Of a stretch of 64,000 nucleotides of DNA, positions 45,974 to 55,572 are shown piece after piece. The stretch covers positions 434,001-498,000 of the forward strand of contig NZ_CP115541.1 of NCBI RefSeq assembly GCF_031834595.1. The letters are read 5' to 3'. The number at the start of each line of letters is the position of its first letter. Positions within the stretch are counted from its first letter, which is position 1. The translations under genes were made by a program, and so were the position numbers. The notes below the pieces were generated by a model. The model was not told where the DNA came from. It did not search any database and worked only from the letters and a program-made list of their open reading frames with translations. The stretch is from Stenotrophomonas oahuensis. GTDB lineage: Bacteria; Pseudomonadota; Gammaproteobacteria; Xanthomonadales; Xanthomonadaceae.

Positions 45974-47214
45974 GCATCCACCTGTTTGCGCAGCGCGGCG
46001 CGCGACTGCGCATCAATGACCGCCTGCGCGCGGGCCAGTCCGGCCTGCAGGTCGGCCACCAGGTCCTGCGCGTCCTCGATGCCCACCGACAGGCGCAACA
46101 GCCCCTCGCTGATACCCGCATGTGCACGGGCTTCCGGGGTCATGGCCGCATGGGTCATGGTTGCGGGATGCGCCACCAGGCTTTCCACGCCGCCCAGCGA
46201 TTCGGCCAGGGTGAAACAGCGCAGACCGTCAACGAAGGCGCGCACAGCGGCGTGCGGATCGTCACCCGGACAGGACGCCAGTTCGAACGAGAGCATCGCG
46301 CCGAAACCACTCTGCTGGCGTGCGGCAATGGCGTGGCCGAGGTGATCGGCCAGACCCGGGTAGTAGACCTGGGCCACCGCATCGCTGGTCGCCAGCAGGT
46401 CAACAATGGCGGCGGTGTTTTCCTGGTGCACGCGCAGGCGCGCACCCAGCGTGCGCAGGCCACGCAGGGTCAGGAACGCGTCAAACGGCGAGCCGGTCAG
46501 GCCCAACGCATTGGCCCACCACACCAGCTGCTCGTGCAGCTGAGGATCACGCGCCACCACCGCGCCGCCGACCACATCGCTGTGGCCATTGATGTATTTG
46601 GTGGTGGAGTGCAGGACGAGGTCGGCACCGAACGCAATGGGCTGCTGCAGCGCCGGCGACAGGAAGGTGTTGTCCACCACCACCTTGGCACCAGCCCGAT
46701 GCGCGGCGTCAATGACAAAGCGCAGATCGGTGATGCGCAGCAGCGGGTTGGACGGGGTTTCCACCAGCACCAGCGTTGGCGACTGCGCCAGCGCTTCGGA
46801 AAGCGAGCGCGGATCGGTCAGGTCGGCGGTCACCAGGGTGAAGTGCCCCTTCTTCGCCAATGCGTTGAACAGACGCCAGCTGCCACCGTACGCGTCATGC
46901 GGCACCACCAGGGTATCGCCGGGCTGCAGCAGGGCATTGAGCACCAAGTTGATCGCCCCCATGCCGGTGGAGGTGATCACGCCCCCCGCCCCGCCTTCAA
47001 GCTCGGCCAATGCTTCGCCCAGCAGGTCGCGGGTGGGGTTGCCACTGCGCGTGTAGTCGTACTGGCGCTTGTTGCCAAAGCCATCGAAGCTGAAATTCGA
47101 CGACAGCACGATCGGCGGGGTCACCGCGCCGTAGGCGGTATCGCGGTCGATACCGGCGCGCACGGCGGCGGTGACACGGCTACAGTTCGGCTCGGAACCG
47201 GCGGACAGGCTCAT
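45970..47214 (-). CDS. metB: Cystathionine gamma-synthase / O-succinylhomoserine sulfhydrylase type PLP enzyme
   Basis: 414 residues of the Cys/Met PLP-dependent family. The PLP lysine is in LHSTTKYINGHSDVVGGAVV, and YDYTRSGNPTRDLLGEALAELEGG is the phosphate-binding and substrate block. The enzyme joins an activated homoserine to cysteine (or to sulfide). The distinction between MetB and MetZ cannot be made from sequence here. It overlaps metX by four bases (ATGA) and hom by four bases, so the three are tightly coupled. Confidence 0.92.
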   Translation of the reverse strand: MSLSAGSEPNCSRVTAAVRAGIDRDTAYGAVTPPIVLSSNFSFDGFGNKRQYDYTRSGNPTRDLLGEALAELEGGAGGVITSTGMGAINLVLNALLQPGDTLVVPHDAYGGSWRLFNALAKKGHFTLVTADLTDPRSLSEALAQSPTLVLVETPSNPLLRITDLRFVIDAAHRAGAKVVVDNTFLSPALQQPIAFGADLVLHSTTKYINGHSDVVGGAVVARDPQLHEQLVWWANALGLTGSPFDAFLTLRGLRTLGARLRVHQENTAAIVDLLATSDAVAQVYYPGLADHLGHAIAARQQSGFGAMLSFELASCPGDDPHAAVRAFVDGLRCFTLAESLGGVESLVAHPATMTHAAMTPEARAHAGISEGLLRLSVGIEDAQDLVADLQAGLARAQAVIDAQSRAALRKQVDA

Positions 47215-48239
47215 GCGTTTTCTCCCGGGGTGCGAAATGCGTTGGCAAGGATCGCGTCGATGCGATCGGTTTCTTTGAGGAAGGCGTCGTGGCCGTACGG
47301 CGAGCGCAGCACGCGCAGGCTGCCGAACGGGCCCAGCCCTTCAACCAGTCCGACCAGGTCGGCCAGCGGCACCAGGCGATCCCCCTCCACGGCGACCACG
47401 ACGGTGGGCACGCTGATCGCGGCAGGGTCGACCCGGTGCAGGTCAATGGATTCGGACAGACGCAGGTAGGCTTCCACCGGCGTGCGGCCGACGTACTGCG
47501 CGCCCGCAGCATCCAGATAATCTTCGGCAGCGACACGGACCCGGCCATTGACCACTTCCGGTGCGGCATCGAAGCGTTCACCGAACTCTTCCGGCGTGCG
47601 GTAACTGAGCATGGCGAACTGACGCGCGAGGCTGAGGCCATGACTTTCCGCGCACTGCAATTGGCCGAGCGCGACAGCGCGGCGCTGCAGCGCGCGCCAG
47701 GCTGCGGCATAGGGGTGCGGACGATGCGCGCCGCTGACCGCCACCAGACGGGTCACGCGCGCGCGATGGCGGATCGCAAACTGCTGGCCGACCAGTGCGC
47801 CGTAGGAGTAGCCAACGAAGCCGTGCAGACGATCGATGCCGAGGTGGTCCAGCAGCACGGCCAGCGCGTCAGCCTGGTCGGCGGTGTCGATCGGCACGTC
47901 CAGGGCACCGTCAGCGCCGAGAAAGTCGAATGCCAGGATGCGCAGCGACGCGGGATCGAGCGCACGTCCGGCAGCCACCAACCCTTCGGCCCAGCCCTTC
48001 TCGGCGAACTCGGTGTTGGCGGCAACATGGCGATGGGCGGAGATTCCCCCCGCCAGCACCACCACCGGGGCGTCTGCACGGCCCACCAGTTCGTAGCGCA
48101 GGCGGACCGGGCGCGCGCCGGCATGGCGCAGCGTCAGCACGGTGGCGAACTCGCCGCGCACGGCGGCACGCCCGGCATCAACCGGCACGCTCAGCGGAAC
48201 GAAGGATTCAGAAACGGCGGCTGCAGTGGCGAACGTCAT
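47211..48239 (-). CDS. metX: Homoserine O-acyltransferase (MetX family)
   Basis: 342 residues from ATG 48239; the frame runs open further but that region is the riboswitch leader. Alpha/beta-hydrolase-fold acyltransferase with nucleophile elbow GYSYGALVG and C-terminal SPYGHDAFLKE bearing the catalytic His. Family members use acetyl- or succinyl-CoA, and in Xanthomonadaceae the MetX enzymes have been assigned as succinyl-transferases, so the acyl donor is left open. First gene of the SAM-controlled metX-metB-hom operon. Confidence 0.92.
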   Translation of the reverse strand: MTFATAAAVSESFVPLSVPVDAGRAAVRGEFATVLTLRHAGARPVRLRYELVGRADAPVVVLAGGISAHRHVAANTEFAEKGWAEGLVAAGRALDPASLRILAFDFLGADGALDVPIDTADQADALAVLLDHLGIDRLHGFVGYSYGALVGQQFAIRHRARVTRLVAVSGAHRPHPYAAAWRALQRRAVALGQLQCAESHGLSLARQFAMLSYRTPEEFGERFDAAPEVVNGRVRVAAEDYLDAAGAQYVGRTPVEAYLRLSESIDLHRVDPAAISVPTVVVAVEGDRLVPLADLVGLVEGLGPFGSLRVLRSPYGHDAFLKETDRIDAILANAFRTPGENA

Positions 48240-48268
48240 GGCGGTATCCCGGAGAGGAAAACGGCCAT

Positions 48269-48287
48269 CGAGCTTTCGCGGAGCTCG
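48269..48287 (-). promoter_or_regulatory. Possible expression-platform hairpin of the SAM riboswitch
   Basis: CGAGCT and AGCTCG form a 6-bp stem around a 7-base loop between the aptamer and the metX start; on the minus strand it is followed a few bases later by ATGGCCGTTTTCC. The four-T run is short. It could be a weak terminator or form part of a translation-blocking structure. The anti-terminator pairing could not be resolved by eye. Confidence 0.35.
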
Positions 48288-48341
48288 CGTTCGAAGTGCG
48301 CGCACAGCGCACGATTCGAACCATCTTTCGGTGGACGCCAC

Positions 48342-48432
48342 GGTCCCCGCAGGATTTGGCACCTACGCAGGGTGCTTGCGCACGCTGCGGGCTGCCCCGG
48401 CTTCAAAGGGCCTGTCCCTCTGCCGGTCTCGA
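48342..48432 (-). promoter_or_regulatory. SAM-I riboswitch (S-box) upstream of metX
   Basis: The minus-strand leader has both conserved S-box signatures in order: GAGGGACAGGCCCTTTGAA (48420-48402) with the following CCGGGGCAGCC kink-turn region, and GGTGCCAAATCCTGC (48363-48349). Spacing and order match the SAM-I aptamer, and the downstream genes make homoserine and cystathionine, so repression by high SAM is expected. The same element is known ahead of metX in Xanthomonadaceae. It lies about 100 bases before the metX ATG. Confidence 0.87.
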
Positions 48433-48474
48433 TGGTGGAGCCACGATGCCAGCCCCGGATCAGTATGTCAATCC

Positions 48475-48490
48475 CTTCATCTGGATGAAG
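48475..48490. promoter_or_regulatory. 16-bp palindrome upstream of the SAM riboswitch
   Basis: CTTCATCTGGATGAAG is a palindrome with 6-bp arms and a 4-base centre, located just upstream of the likely transcription start for the metX leader and next to an A/T-rich tract (48491-48510). It resembles an operator of the TTCA-N-TGAA type, such as MetR sites, but the spacing differs, so the protein is unknown. Confidence 0.45.
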
Positions 48491-48583
48491 CGATATATTT
48501 TTTTCGAATAAGCCGACCGGGCAACCCTTTCCTCAACCGACCCGGTTGCGTAGAGTCCGCCCACATTCACCGGAAGACTGAAC

Positions 48584-49459
48584 ATGCGCTGGACCCTGCT
48601 GCCGCTGCTGCTCTGCCCCTTGTTCGCCAGCGCCGCTGCTTCTCCGGACTGGCGTTCCGGCTGGGGGCTGACAGGCGGCCCCGACCAAGGGCCCCGGCAG
48701 GCCGCCGGTGGTATTGCTTCGGTCCAGCTGGAAGGCAGCGGCGAGCGCTGGCAGGCGCGCGTGGACAACCACCTGGCAGGACCGGTGCAGATCACCCTGA
48801 GCCAGGACGTGGGTGCCGCGTTGCTGCCCGGCTTGCCGGTGCAGGCCGTGCTGCAGCCGGCGGCGCGCGTGGTGGTGGCGCAACTACCATTGCCAGCGCA
48901 GCCCCAACGGCTGAACGTCCGGCTGGAAGCCATTCCGGGCGATCCGGCGGCCCGCCCGCAGGACGTGGCCTATGCCCTGCCCTTCATTTCCACCCGCTTC
49001 CAGGTCACCCAGGCTCCGCAGGGCCGCTACAGCCACAGCGACCCGGAAAACCGCGATGCGATCGATTTCGCCCTGCCCGAAGGCACGCCGGTGCTGGCCG
49101 CGCGCCGTGGCAAGGTGATGCAGGTGCAGGGCAACTTCACCGAAAACGGCACCGACCCCCTGCGCGACCGCACGCGCGCCAACTTCATCCGGATCCTGCA
49201 CGAGGACGGCAGCATGGCGGTCTATGCCCACCTGCGCGCCAATGGCGTACTGGTGCGCAGCGGCCAGCAGGTCGAGACCGGCCAGCGCATTGGGCTGTCC
49301 GGCAACACCGGCTACAGCACGGCGCCCCACCTTCACTTTGTGGTCCAGGCCAATACCGGCATGCAGCTGCAGTCGGTACCGGTGCGGATCGTCACCGACC
49401 GGGGCGAGCTGCACTTCGCACGTGAAGACGGCCCCACCGGGCCCGCCGCAAGCCCTTGA
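48584..49459 (+). CDS. M23-family (LytM-type) peptidase or peptidoglycan-binding protein
   Basis: 291 residues with an N-terminal signal peptide (LFASAAASP). The C-terminal M23 domain holds the zinc-site region SHSDPENRDAIDFALPEGTPVLAARRGKV and the HLHF motif (TAPHLHFVVQ), so it may be an active endopeptidase rather than an EnvC-like activator. Residues 20-135 form a beta-rich domain. There are no coiled coils. It stands between the metX leader and prfC. Probable role: cell-wall hydrolysis in the periplasm. Confidence 0.87.
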   Translation: MRWTLLPLLLCPLFASAAASPDWRSGWGLTGGPDQGPRQAAGGIASVQLEGSGERWQARVDNHLAGPVQITLSQDVGAALLPGLPVQAVLQPAARVVVAQLPLPAQPQRLNVRLEAIPGDPAARPQDVAYALPFISTRFQVTQAPQGRYSHSDPENRDAIDFALPEGTPVLAARRGKVMQVQGNFTENGTDPLRDRTRANFIRILHEDGSMAVYAHLRANGVLVRSGQQVETGQRIGLSGNTGYSTAPHLHFVVQANTGMQLQSVPVRIVTDRGELHFAREDGPTGPAASP

Positions 49460-49468
49460 GCGCTCAGG

Positions 49469-49501
49469 TATAATCAGGCGCTTATCTCTCTGAAAAGCGC
49501 C
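49469..49501 (+). promoter_or_regulatory. TATAAT box and hairpin ahead of prfC
   Basis: A TATAAT (49469-49474) just after the M23 gene has no recognisable -35 at the right spacing. It is followed by the hairpin GGCGCTT...AAGCGCC (49477-49501), which would be in the prfC leader or end the upstream transcript. Low confidence because the -35 is missing. Confidence 0.35.
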
Positions 49502-49521
49502 CCGGGCGGGCGCGCCACGCC

Positions 49522-51126
<1,605 letters not shown>

Positions 51127-51134
51127 GCACCGCC

Positions 51135-51185
51135 GTGCGATGATAGGGGGGAGCGGGATCCCCCTCCCCGCGGATCGCATCGCAC
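51135..51185 (+). promoter_or_regulatory. Large nested hairpin in the leader of the hemolysin III gene
   Basis: An outer arm GTGCGATGAT (51135-51144) can pair with ATCGCATCGCAC (51174-51185) with a small bulge, enclosing an inner stem AGGGGGGA/TCCCCCT (51145-51152 with 51159-51165). The outer arm ends at the base before the ATG at 51186, so the start codon abuts the structure and any ribosome-binding site lies inside it. Could be an RNA thermometer, a ligand switch or an incidental palindrome. Confidence 0.4.
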
Positions 51186-51818
51186 ATGACTACCGTTGCT
51201 TCCGTCCGAGAAGAAATCGCCAGCGCCCTGACCCACGGTCTGGGCGCGGTGGCCGCGCTGGCCGGCAGCGCCGTCCTGATCACCCTGGCCGCCATCTACG
51301 GCGACGGCTGGCAGCTGGCCAGCGCGATTGTGTTCGGCATTGCGCTGCTGCTGTTGTACACCGCCTCCACGCTGTACCACGCCATCCAGCACCCGGTGGC
51401 CAAGGGGCGACTGAAGGTGTTCGACCATTGTGCGATCTACCTGCTGATCGCCGGCACCTATACACCGTTCACCCTGATCGGCCTGCGTGGCCCGTGGGGC
51501 TGGGGTCTGTTCAGCGCGATCTGGGCGCTGGCGGTGTTCGGGGTGATCTTCAAGTTGTTCTACACCGGCCGCTTCAAGCTGCTGTCGACGGCGATCTACA
51601 TTGCCATGGGCTGGCTCGTGGTGGTGGCGATCAAGCCGATGTGGGCGTCGATGGATGGCTGGACGCTGGGCTGGTTGTTTGCCGGTGGGTTGTCTTACAC
51701 CTTGGGCACGTATTTTTATCACCGCGAGTCGATTCCGTATTCGCATGCGATTTGGCATTTGTTTGTGATTGGCGGCAGCGTCTGCCACTTTGTGGCCGTG
51801 ACAGCACAGGTTCTGTAG
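51186..51818 (+). CDS. Hemolysin III / YqfA family membrane protein
   Basis: Seven-helix inner-membrane protein (210 residues) of the PAQR/hemolysin III family. Conserved residues include the SxLYHxI segment STLYHAIQHP, the DHCAIYLLIAGTYTPF block (His and Asp of the probable zinc site), and HAIWHLFVIGGSVCHF near the end with paired His. Related eukaryotic receptors bind zinc and act as ceramidases; bacterial function unknown, with the 'hemolysin' name historical. The TAG stop (51816-51818) is provided by the GTAG of composite repeat copy B. Confidence 0.92.
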   Translation: MTTVASVREEIASALTHGLGAVAALAGSAVLITLAAIYGDGWQLASAIVFGIALLLLYTASTLYHAIQHPVAKGRLKVFDHCAIYLLIAGTYTPFTLIGLRGPWGWGLFSAIWALAVFGVIFKLFYTGRFKLLSTAIYIAMGWLVVVAIKPMWASMDGWTLGWLFAGGLSYTLGTYFYHRESIPYSHAIWHLFVIGGSVCHFVAVTAQVL

Positions 51819-52001
51819 AGCCACGCCCTGCGTGGCTGCTCTTCGTTCGGGCGTCATGAACGCCTGACACACGTCTTCGGTTGGGTCTAAACGCCGGACC
51901 AGTTGATTGACGCCGTTTTCATGCGGCTTCGGACGCTTGTGCCGCGCTGCGCGCGGGTACCACGCATGGCGTGGTACCTACGAATTGTTACGTGCGCAGG
52001 A
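51815..52001 (-). repeat. Composite palindromic repeat, copy B (inverted)
   Basis: Reverse-complement layout of copy A. GTAG plus AGCCACGC-CCT-GCGTGGCT (51815-51837, shared base) at one end; the 33-base core at 51924-51956, identical to copy A; the palindrome GGTACCACGC..GCGTGGTACC plus CTAC (51956-51981); and the outer 24 bases 51978-52001, identical to 44726-44749. The palindrome stems differ in sequence between copies but remain complementary, so structure is conserved rather than sequence. GTAG supplies the hemolysin III stop codon. Confidence 0.85.
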
Positions 52002-52082
52002 CGATGGCGTTGGTTGTGCTGCTGACATCGCGGTTACCTTTGCTTCGCGTCCTGTGCACGCAGGTCGGGCAACGATGCGAGC

Positions 52083-54056
52083 GTGAATACTGAATCTGCT
52101 CAGGTTGCGTCTTCCCGCTCGCGTTGGTCGTGGCGTCGTCCCGGCAAGCGCGGGCAGCGTTGGCTGGCGGTGCTGGTGTTTCTGGTTGCGCTGGTGCTGC
52201 TGGTGATCGCGCTGTGGGACTGGAACTGGTTCAAGGGGCCGGTGGAGCGGGCGGTGCAGGCCAAGACCGGGCGTGAGTTCCATATCAATGGGAACTTGGA
52301 TGTGGACCTGGGCCGCGTGGTGACGGTGCGGGGTGATGGACTGACCTTCGCCAATGCCGAATGGTCGAAGCAACCGCAGATGGCCAGCGCGGACCGGGCC
52401 GAAATTGATGTGCGCTTCTGGCCCCTGCTGCGTGGCCAGGTGATGATTCCGGAAATCCGCATGACCCGACCGGACCTGCTGCTGGAGACCGCGCCGCGCA
52501 AGGACCAGCCGGGCAACTGGGATTTCCTGGGCCCCAGCGACGGTAAGCCGCCGGTGCTGCAGCGCCTGCTGATCGACGATGGCCGCCTGCAGTTTCTGGA
52601 TGCCGCTGGAAAGACCGACATTCTGGTGGCGTTGAACAGCGGCAAGCCGAAGAACCCTGATAGTGCACCGCCACTGCTGGTGAAGGGCAAAGGCCGCTGG
52701 CAGGGCAATCCGTTCACGCTGGACGGCAACACCGAATCGCCGCTGGAGCTGAGCAACAGCGACCATCCGTTCCGCATCCACCTGGACGGGCGCGCCGGCG
52801 CGACCCATGCCATCGCCAGTGGCACGCTGACCAATCCGTTCGCGCTGCGCACCTTCGATCTGGACTTCATGCTCAGTGGCCAGGATATGGAAGACCTGTA
52901 TCCGCTGATCGGCTTGGCCATTCCGTCGACGCCGCCGTACAAACTCAAGGGCCGGCTGAAGCGCAACAACGATGTGTGGCGCTACGAGAACTTCACCGGC
53001 ACAGCAGGCGACAGCGACCTCGGTGGCACGGCGCAGATTGAAGTGGGCCGCGAACGCCCCTTCCTGAAGGCCGAACTGTTTTCCAAGCGACTGGACTTCG
53101 ATGACCTGGCCGGATTTGTCGGCGCGCCACCAAAAACCGGCAGCGGTGAGTCGGCCAATGCCGAGCAGAAAGCCGAAGCCGCTGAACTGAAGGCCAGCGC
53201 ACGGGTACTGCCGGATACGCCCTATAACCTGACCAAGCTGCGCGCGATGGATGCCGACGTGCGCTGGAAGGCACAGCGGATCAATGCGCCTTCGCTGCCG
53301 TTGGACGACATGGATGCGCACCTCACCCTGGACGCTGGCCTGTTGCAGCTTCAGCCGCTGAACTTCGGCGTGGCCGGCGGCGACATCCGCAGCAATGTGC
53401 GACTGGATGCGCGCAAGGACACCATCGACACCCGCCTGCAGGCCAGCATCCGCAAGGTACAGCTGGGCAAACTGTTCCCGGATGCGAAGCTGGCCGAGCA
53501 GGCTTCGGGCGGCATCAGCGGTGATATCGACCTGCGCGGCCAGGGCAACTCGGTAGCCGCGATGCTGGGCAGTTCCGACGGCACCGTAGCGGTTGGCATG
53601 GGCCGGGGGCACATCGGCAACCTGATCATGGAACTGGCCGGGCTGGACGTGGCCGAGTCACTGAAGTTCCTGTTCACCGGCGACAAGCAGATTCCCCTGC
53701 GATGTGCGTGGGGCGATTTCGGCGTGGCACGCGGTGTGATGACCTCCACCGCGCTGGCCTTCGACACCGAGGACACGTTGATTCTGGGCGAAGGCACGGT
53801 GGATCTGAAACAGGAGCAGCTGGATCTGCTGCTGCGGCCGCGCCCGAAGGACATCAGCATCCTGGCGCTGCGCTCACCGCTGCGGATCGGCGGCACGTTC
53901 AAGGTTCCGTCGTTCCGCCCGGACTTCAAGGCACTGGGCGTGCGCGGTGCGATCGCGCTGACGCTGGCCAGCATCACCCCGCCGGCCGCCCTGCTGGCCA
54001 CCATCGAGACCGGTCCGGGCAAGGACAGCAACTGCGGCGGCCGCTACGCAAAATAA
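52083..54056 (+). CDS. AsmA-family protein
   Basis: 657 residues starting at GTG 52083. A basic N terminus and one membrane segment (about 28-44: WLAVLVFLVALVLLVIALW) anchor a large periplasmic AsmA domain with the typical opening FKGPVERAVQAKTGREFHINGNLDVDLG. AsmA-like proteins are thought to shuttle phospholipids between the membranes. It ends with a conserved AsmA C-terminal block (DLLLRPRPKDISILALRSPLRIGGTF). A single gene between two palindrome regions. Confidence 0.9.
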   Translation: MNTESAQVASSRSRWSWRRPGKRGQRWLAVLVFLVALVLLVIALWDWNWFKGPVERAVQAKTGREFHINGNLDVDLGRVVTVRGDGLTFANAEWSKQPQMASADRAEIDVRFWPLLRGQVMIPEIRMTRPDLLLETAPRKDQPGNWDFLGPSDGKPPVLQRLLIDDGRLQFLDAAGKTDILVALNSGKPKNPDSAPPLLVKGKGRWQGNPFTLDGNTESPLELSNSDHPFRIHLDGRAGATHAIASGTLTNPFALRTFDLDFMLSGQDMEDLYPLIGLAIPSTPPYKLKGRLKRNNDVWRYENFTGTAGDSDLGGTAQIEVGRERPFLKAELFSKRLDFDDLAGFVGAPPKTGSGESANAEQKAEAAELKASARVLPDTPYNLTKLRAMDADVRWKAQRINAPSLPLDDMDAHLTLDAGLLQLQPLNFGVAGGDIRSNVRLDARKDTIDTRLQASIRKVQLGKLFPDAKLAEQASGGISGDIDLRGQGNSVAAMLGSSDGTVAVGMGRGHIGNLIMELAGLDVAESLKFLFTGDKQIPLRCAWGDFGVARGVMTSTALAFDTEDTLILGEGTVDLKQEQLDLLLRPRPKDISILALRSPLRIGGTFKVPSFRPDFKALGVRGAIALTLASITPPAALLATIETGPGKDSNCGGRYAK

Positions 54057-54082
54057 CCCGGCGACGAAATGCCAGATTCCGC

Positions 54083-54153
54083 GTAGTGACACGCCATGCG
54101 TGTCAATCAATGCCGCGTTCGGGACCGCGATGACACGCATGGCGTGTCACTAC
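54083..54153. repeat. REP/SMAG-like palindrome pair, head to head
   Basis: GTAG plus TGACACGCCATGCGTGTCA (54083-54105) opposes TGACACGCATGGCGTGTCA plus CTAC (54131-54153) between the AsmA and CBS-protein genes (convergent). The stems are those of copy A's left palindrome, TGACACGC/GCGTGTCA, showing the same subfamily. Confidence 0.85.
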
Positions 54154-54158
54154 CGGCC

Positions 54159-54590
54159 TCAACCAGCGACGATGTACTGCTGCAGCTGATCCAGCTTCTG
54201 CGCCTGATCGTCGATCACCGACTTGACCAGATCGCCGATGGAGATCACGCCGATCACCCCGCTTTCGTCCACCACCGGAAGATGACGGATGCGGTGGTCT
54301 GTGACCAGCTGCAGGCAGTGTTCGACCTGCTGGGCAGGGGCGACAGTGATCACCTGCGCGGTCATGATGTCGCGGACCTGTGTGTTTCGCGAAGAGCGAT
54401 CATGCAGCACGATCTTGCGTGCATAGTCGCGCTCGGACAGGATCCCGACCAGATGGCCCTGGTCCATCACCAGCACCGCGCCGATGCCCTTTTCTGCCAT
54501 CAGCCGGATCGCGTCGATCACCGCCGCGTCCGGGCGGACCTCGAATACCTCAGGAGACTTGCCTTCCAACAGTTGCCGTACCGTGGTCAT
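54159..54590 (-). CDS. CBS-domain protein (two CBS motifs)
   Basis: 143 residues from ATG 54590 (MTTVRQLLEGKSPEVFEV). Two tandem CBS motifs (PDAAVIDAIRLMAEKGIGAVLVMDQGHLVGILSERDYARKIV and ... VEHCLQLVTDHRIRHLPVVDESGVIGVISIGDLVKSVI) form an adenosine-nucleotide-binding pair. No other domain is fused. Its start overlaps the 3' end of the upstream glycosyltransferase by 41 bases, so they may be translationally coupled. Adenylate-sensing role is inferred from the domain. Confidence 0.92.
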   Translation of the reverse strand: MTTVRQLLEGKSPEVFEVRPDAAVIDAIRLMAEKGIGAVLVMDQGHLVGILSERDYARKIVLHDRSSRNTQVRDIMTAQVITVAPAQQVEHCLQLVTDHRIRHLPVVDESGVIGVISIGDLVKSVIDDQAQKLDQLQQYIVAG

Positions 54591-55569
54591 CTGCCTGCCC
54601 TCCAGCAATGGGATGCAGGGCCGAGTCTGCCACGGACGGTGCATGCCAGGTGTCAACCAGATACAGCGGCCGCTGCTTGGACTCCTCGTACAGCCTTCCC
54701 AGATACTCGCCAATCAGGCCCAGCGCGATCAGCTGGACCCCGCCCAGGAACAGGATCACCGACATCATGGTCGGATAGCCCGCTACCCGGTCGCCATACA
54801 GGGCCGCCTTGACGATCACCCACATGCCGAACAGGAAAGCGAAACTGGCCGTGGCCAGGCCCAGGTAGGTCGCGGCCCTCAAGGGTGCGGTGGAAAAGCT
54901 GGTGATCCCCTCCAGGGCGAAATTCCACAGCTTCCAGAATCCAAACTTGCTGCTGCCCACCATCCGCGCATGACGGTGGTACGGCAGCGCCTTGCGCCGG
55001 AAGCCCACCCAGCCGAACAGGCCCTTCATGAACCGGTGGCGTTCACGCAGCTGACCGAGCGCCTGCACCGCGCGCGGCGACAACAGCCGGAAGTCGCCGG
55101 TGTCGGCCGGGATCGGCGTTTTCGACAGCCTCCTTACCACCCGGTAGAACGCCGCCGCCGTGGTACGGCGGAACCAGCTTTCGCCGTCACGCTCGAGTCG
55201 GGTGCCGTAGATGTTGTCGTAGCCCTGACGCCACAACGCCACGAACTCGGGAATCAGCTCCGGCGGATCCTGGCCGTCCGCATCGAGCAGCATCACCGCG
55301 CCAGCATCGACGAAATCCAGCCCGGCAGTCACCGCCGCCTCCTTGCCGAAGTTGCGCGACAGCCGCAGCAGCCCGACCGACGCATCGTCGGCCGCCAGTT
55401 CCTGCATGACCTGCCAGGTGTCGTCGGTGCTGCCGTCGTCGACATACAGCACCCCGCACTCCAGGTCCGGCAGCGCATCGAGCACCGCGCGCAGGCGCGG
55501 GTGCAGCAAGGGCAGCGCCTGGGCTTCGTTATGCGCGGCGATGACCAGGGTCAGGCGTTCGTTCGGCAT
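54550..55569 (-). CDS. Family 2 glycosyltransferase (DPM1/ArnC-like, membrane-anchored)
   Basis: 339 residues. GT-A domain with LTLVIAAHNEAQALPLL, YVDDGSTDDTW, LDADGQDPPELI (DxD-like) and GDFRLL, then two C-terminal membrane helices (ATYLGLATASFAFLFGMWVIV; VILFLGGVQLIALGLIGEYLGRLYEE). This is the undecaprenyl-phosphate sugar transferase architecture of GtrB/ArnC. The last 35 or so residues (HAPSVADSALHPIAGGQ...) extend beyond the usual end and overlap the CBS gene start. Sugar and acceptor unknown. 3 bases after mtgA. Confidence 0.9.
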   Translation of the reverse strand: MPNERLTLVIAAHNEAQALPLLHPRLRAVLDALPDLECGVLYVDDGSTDDTWQVMQELAADDASVGLLRLSRNFGKEAAVTAGLDFVDAGAVMLLDADGQDPPELIPEFVALWRQGYDNIYGTRLERDGESWFRRTTAAAFYRVVRRLSKTPIPADTGDFRLLSPRAVQALGQLRERHRFMKGLFGWVGFRRKALPYHRHARMVGSSKFGFWKLWNFALEGITSFSTAPLRAATYLGLATASFAFLFGMWVIVKAALYGDRVAGYPTMMSVILFLGGVQLIALGLIGEYLGRLYEESKQRPLYLVDTWHAPSVADSALHPIAGGQADDHGTATVGRQVS

Positions 55570-55572
55570 GCG

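Noticed and set aside
49469..49474. Full sigma-70 promoter ahead of prfC
   Set aside because: TATAAT is perfect but no -35 lies 16-18 bases upstream, so only a weak feature was listed.
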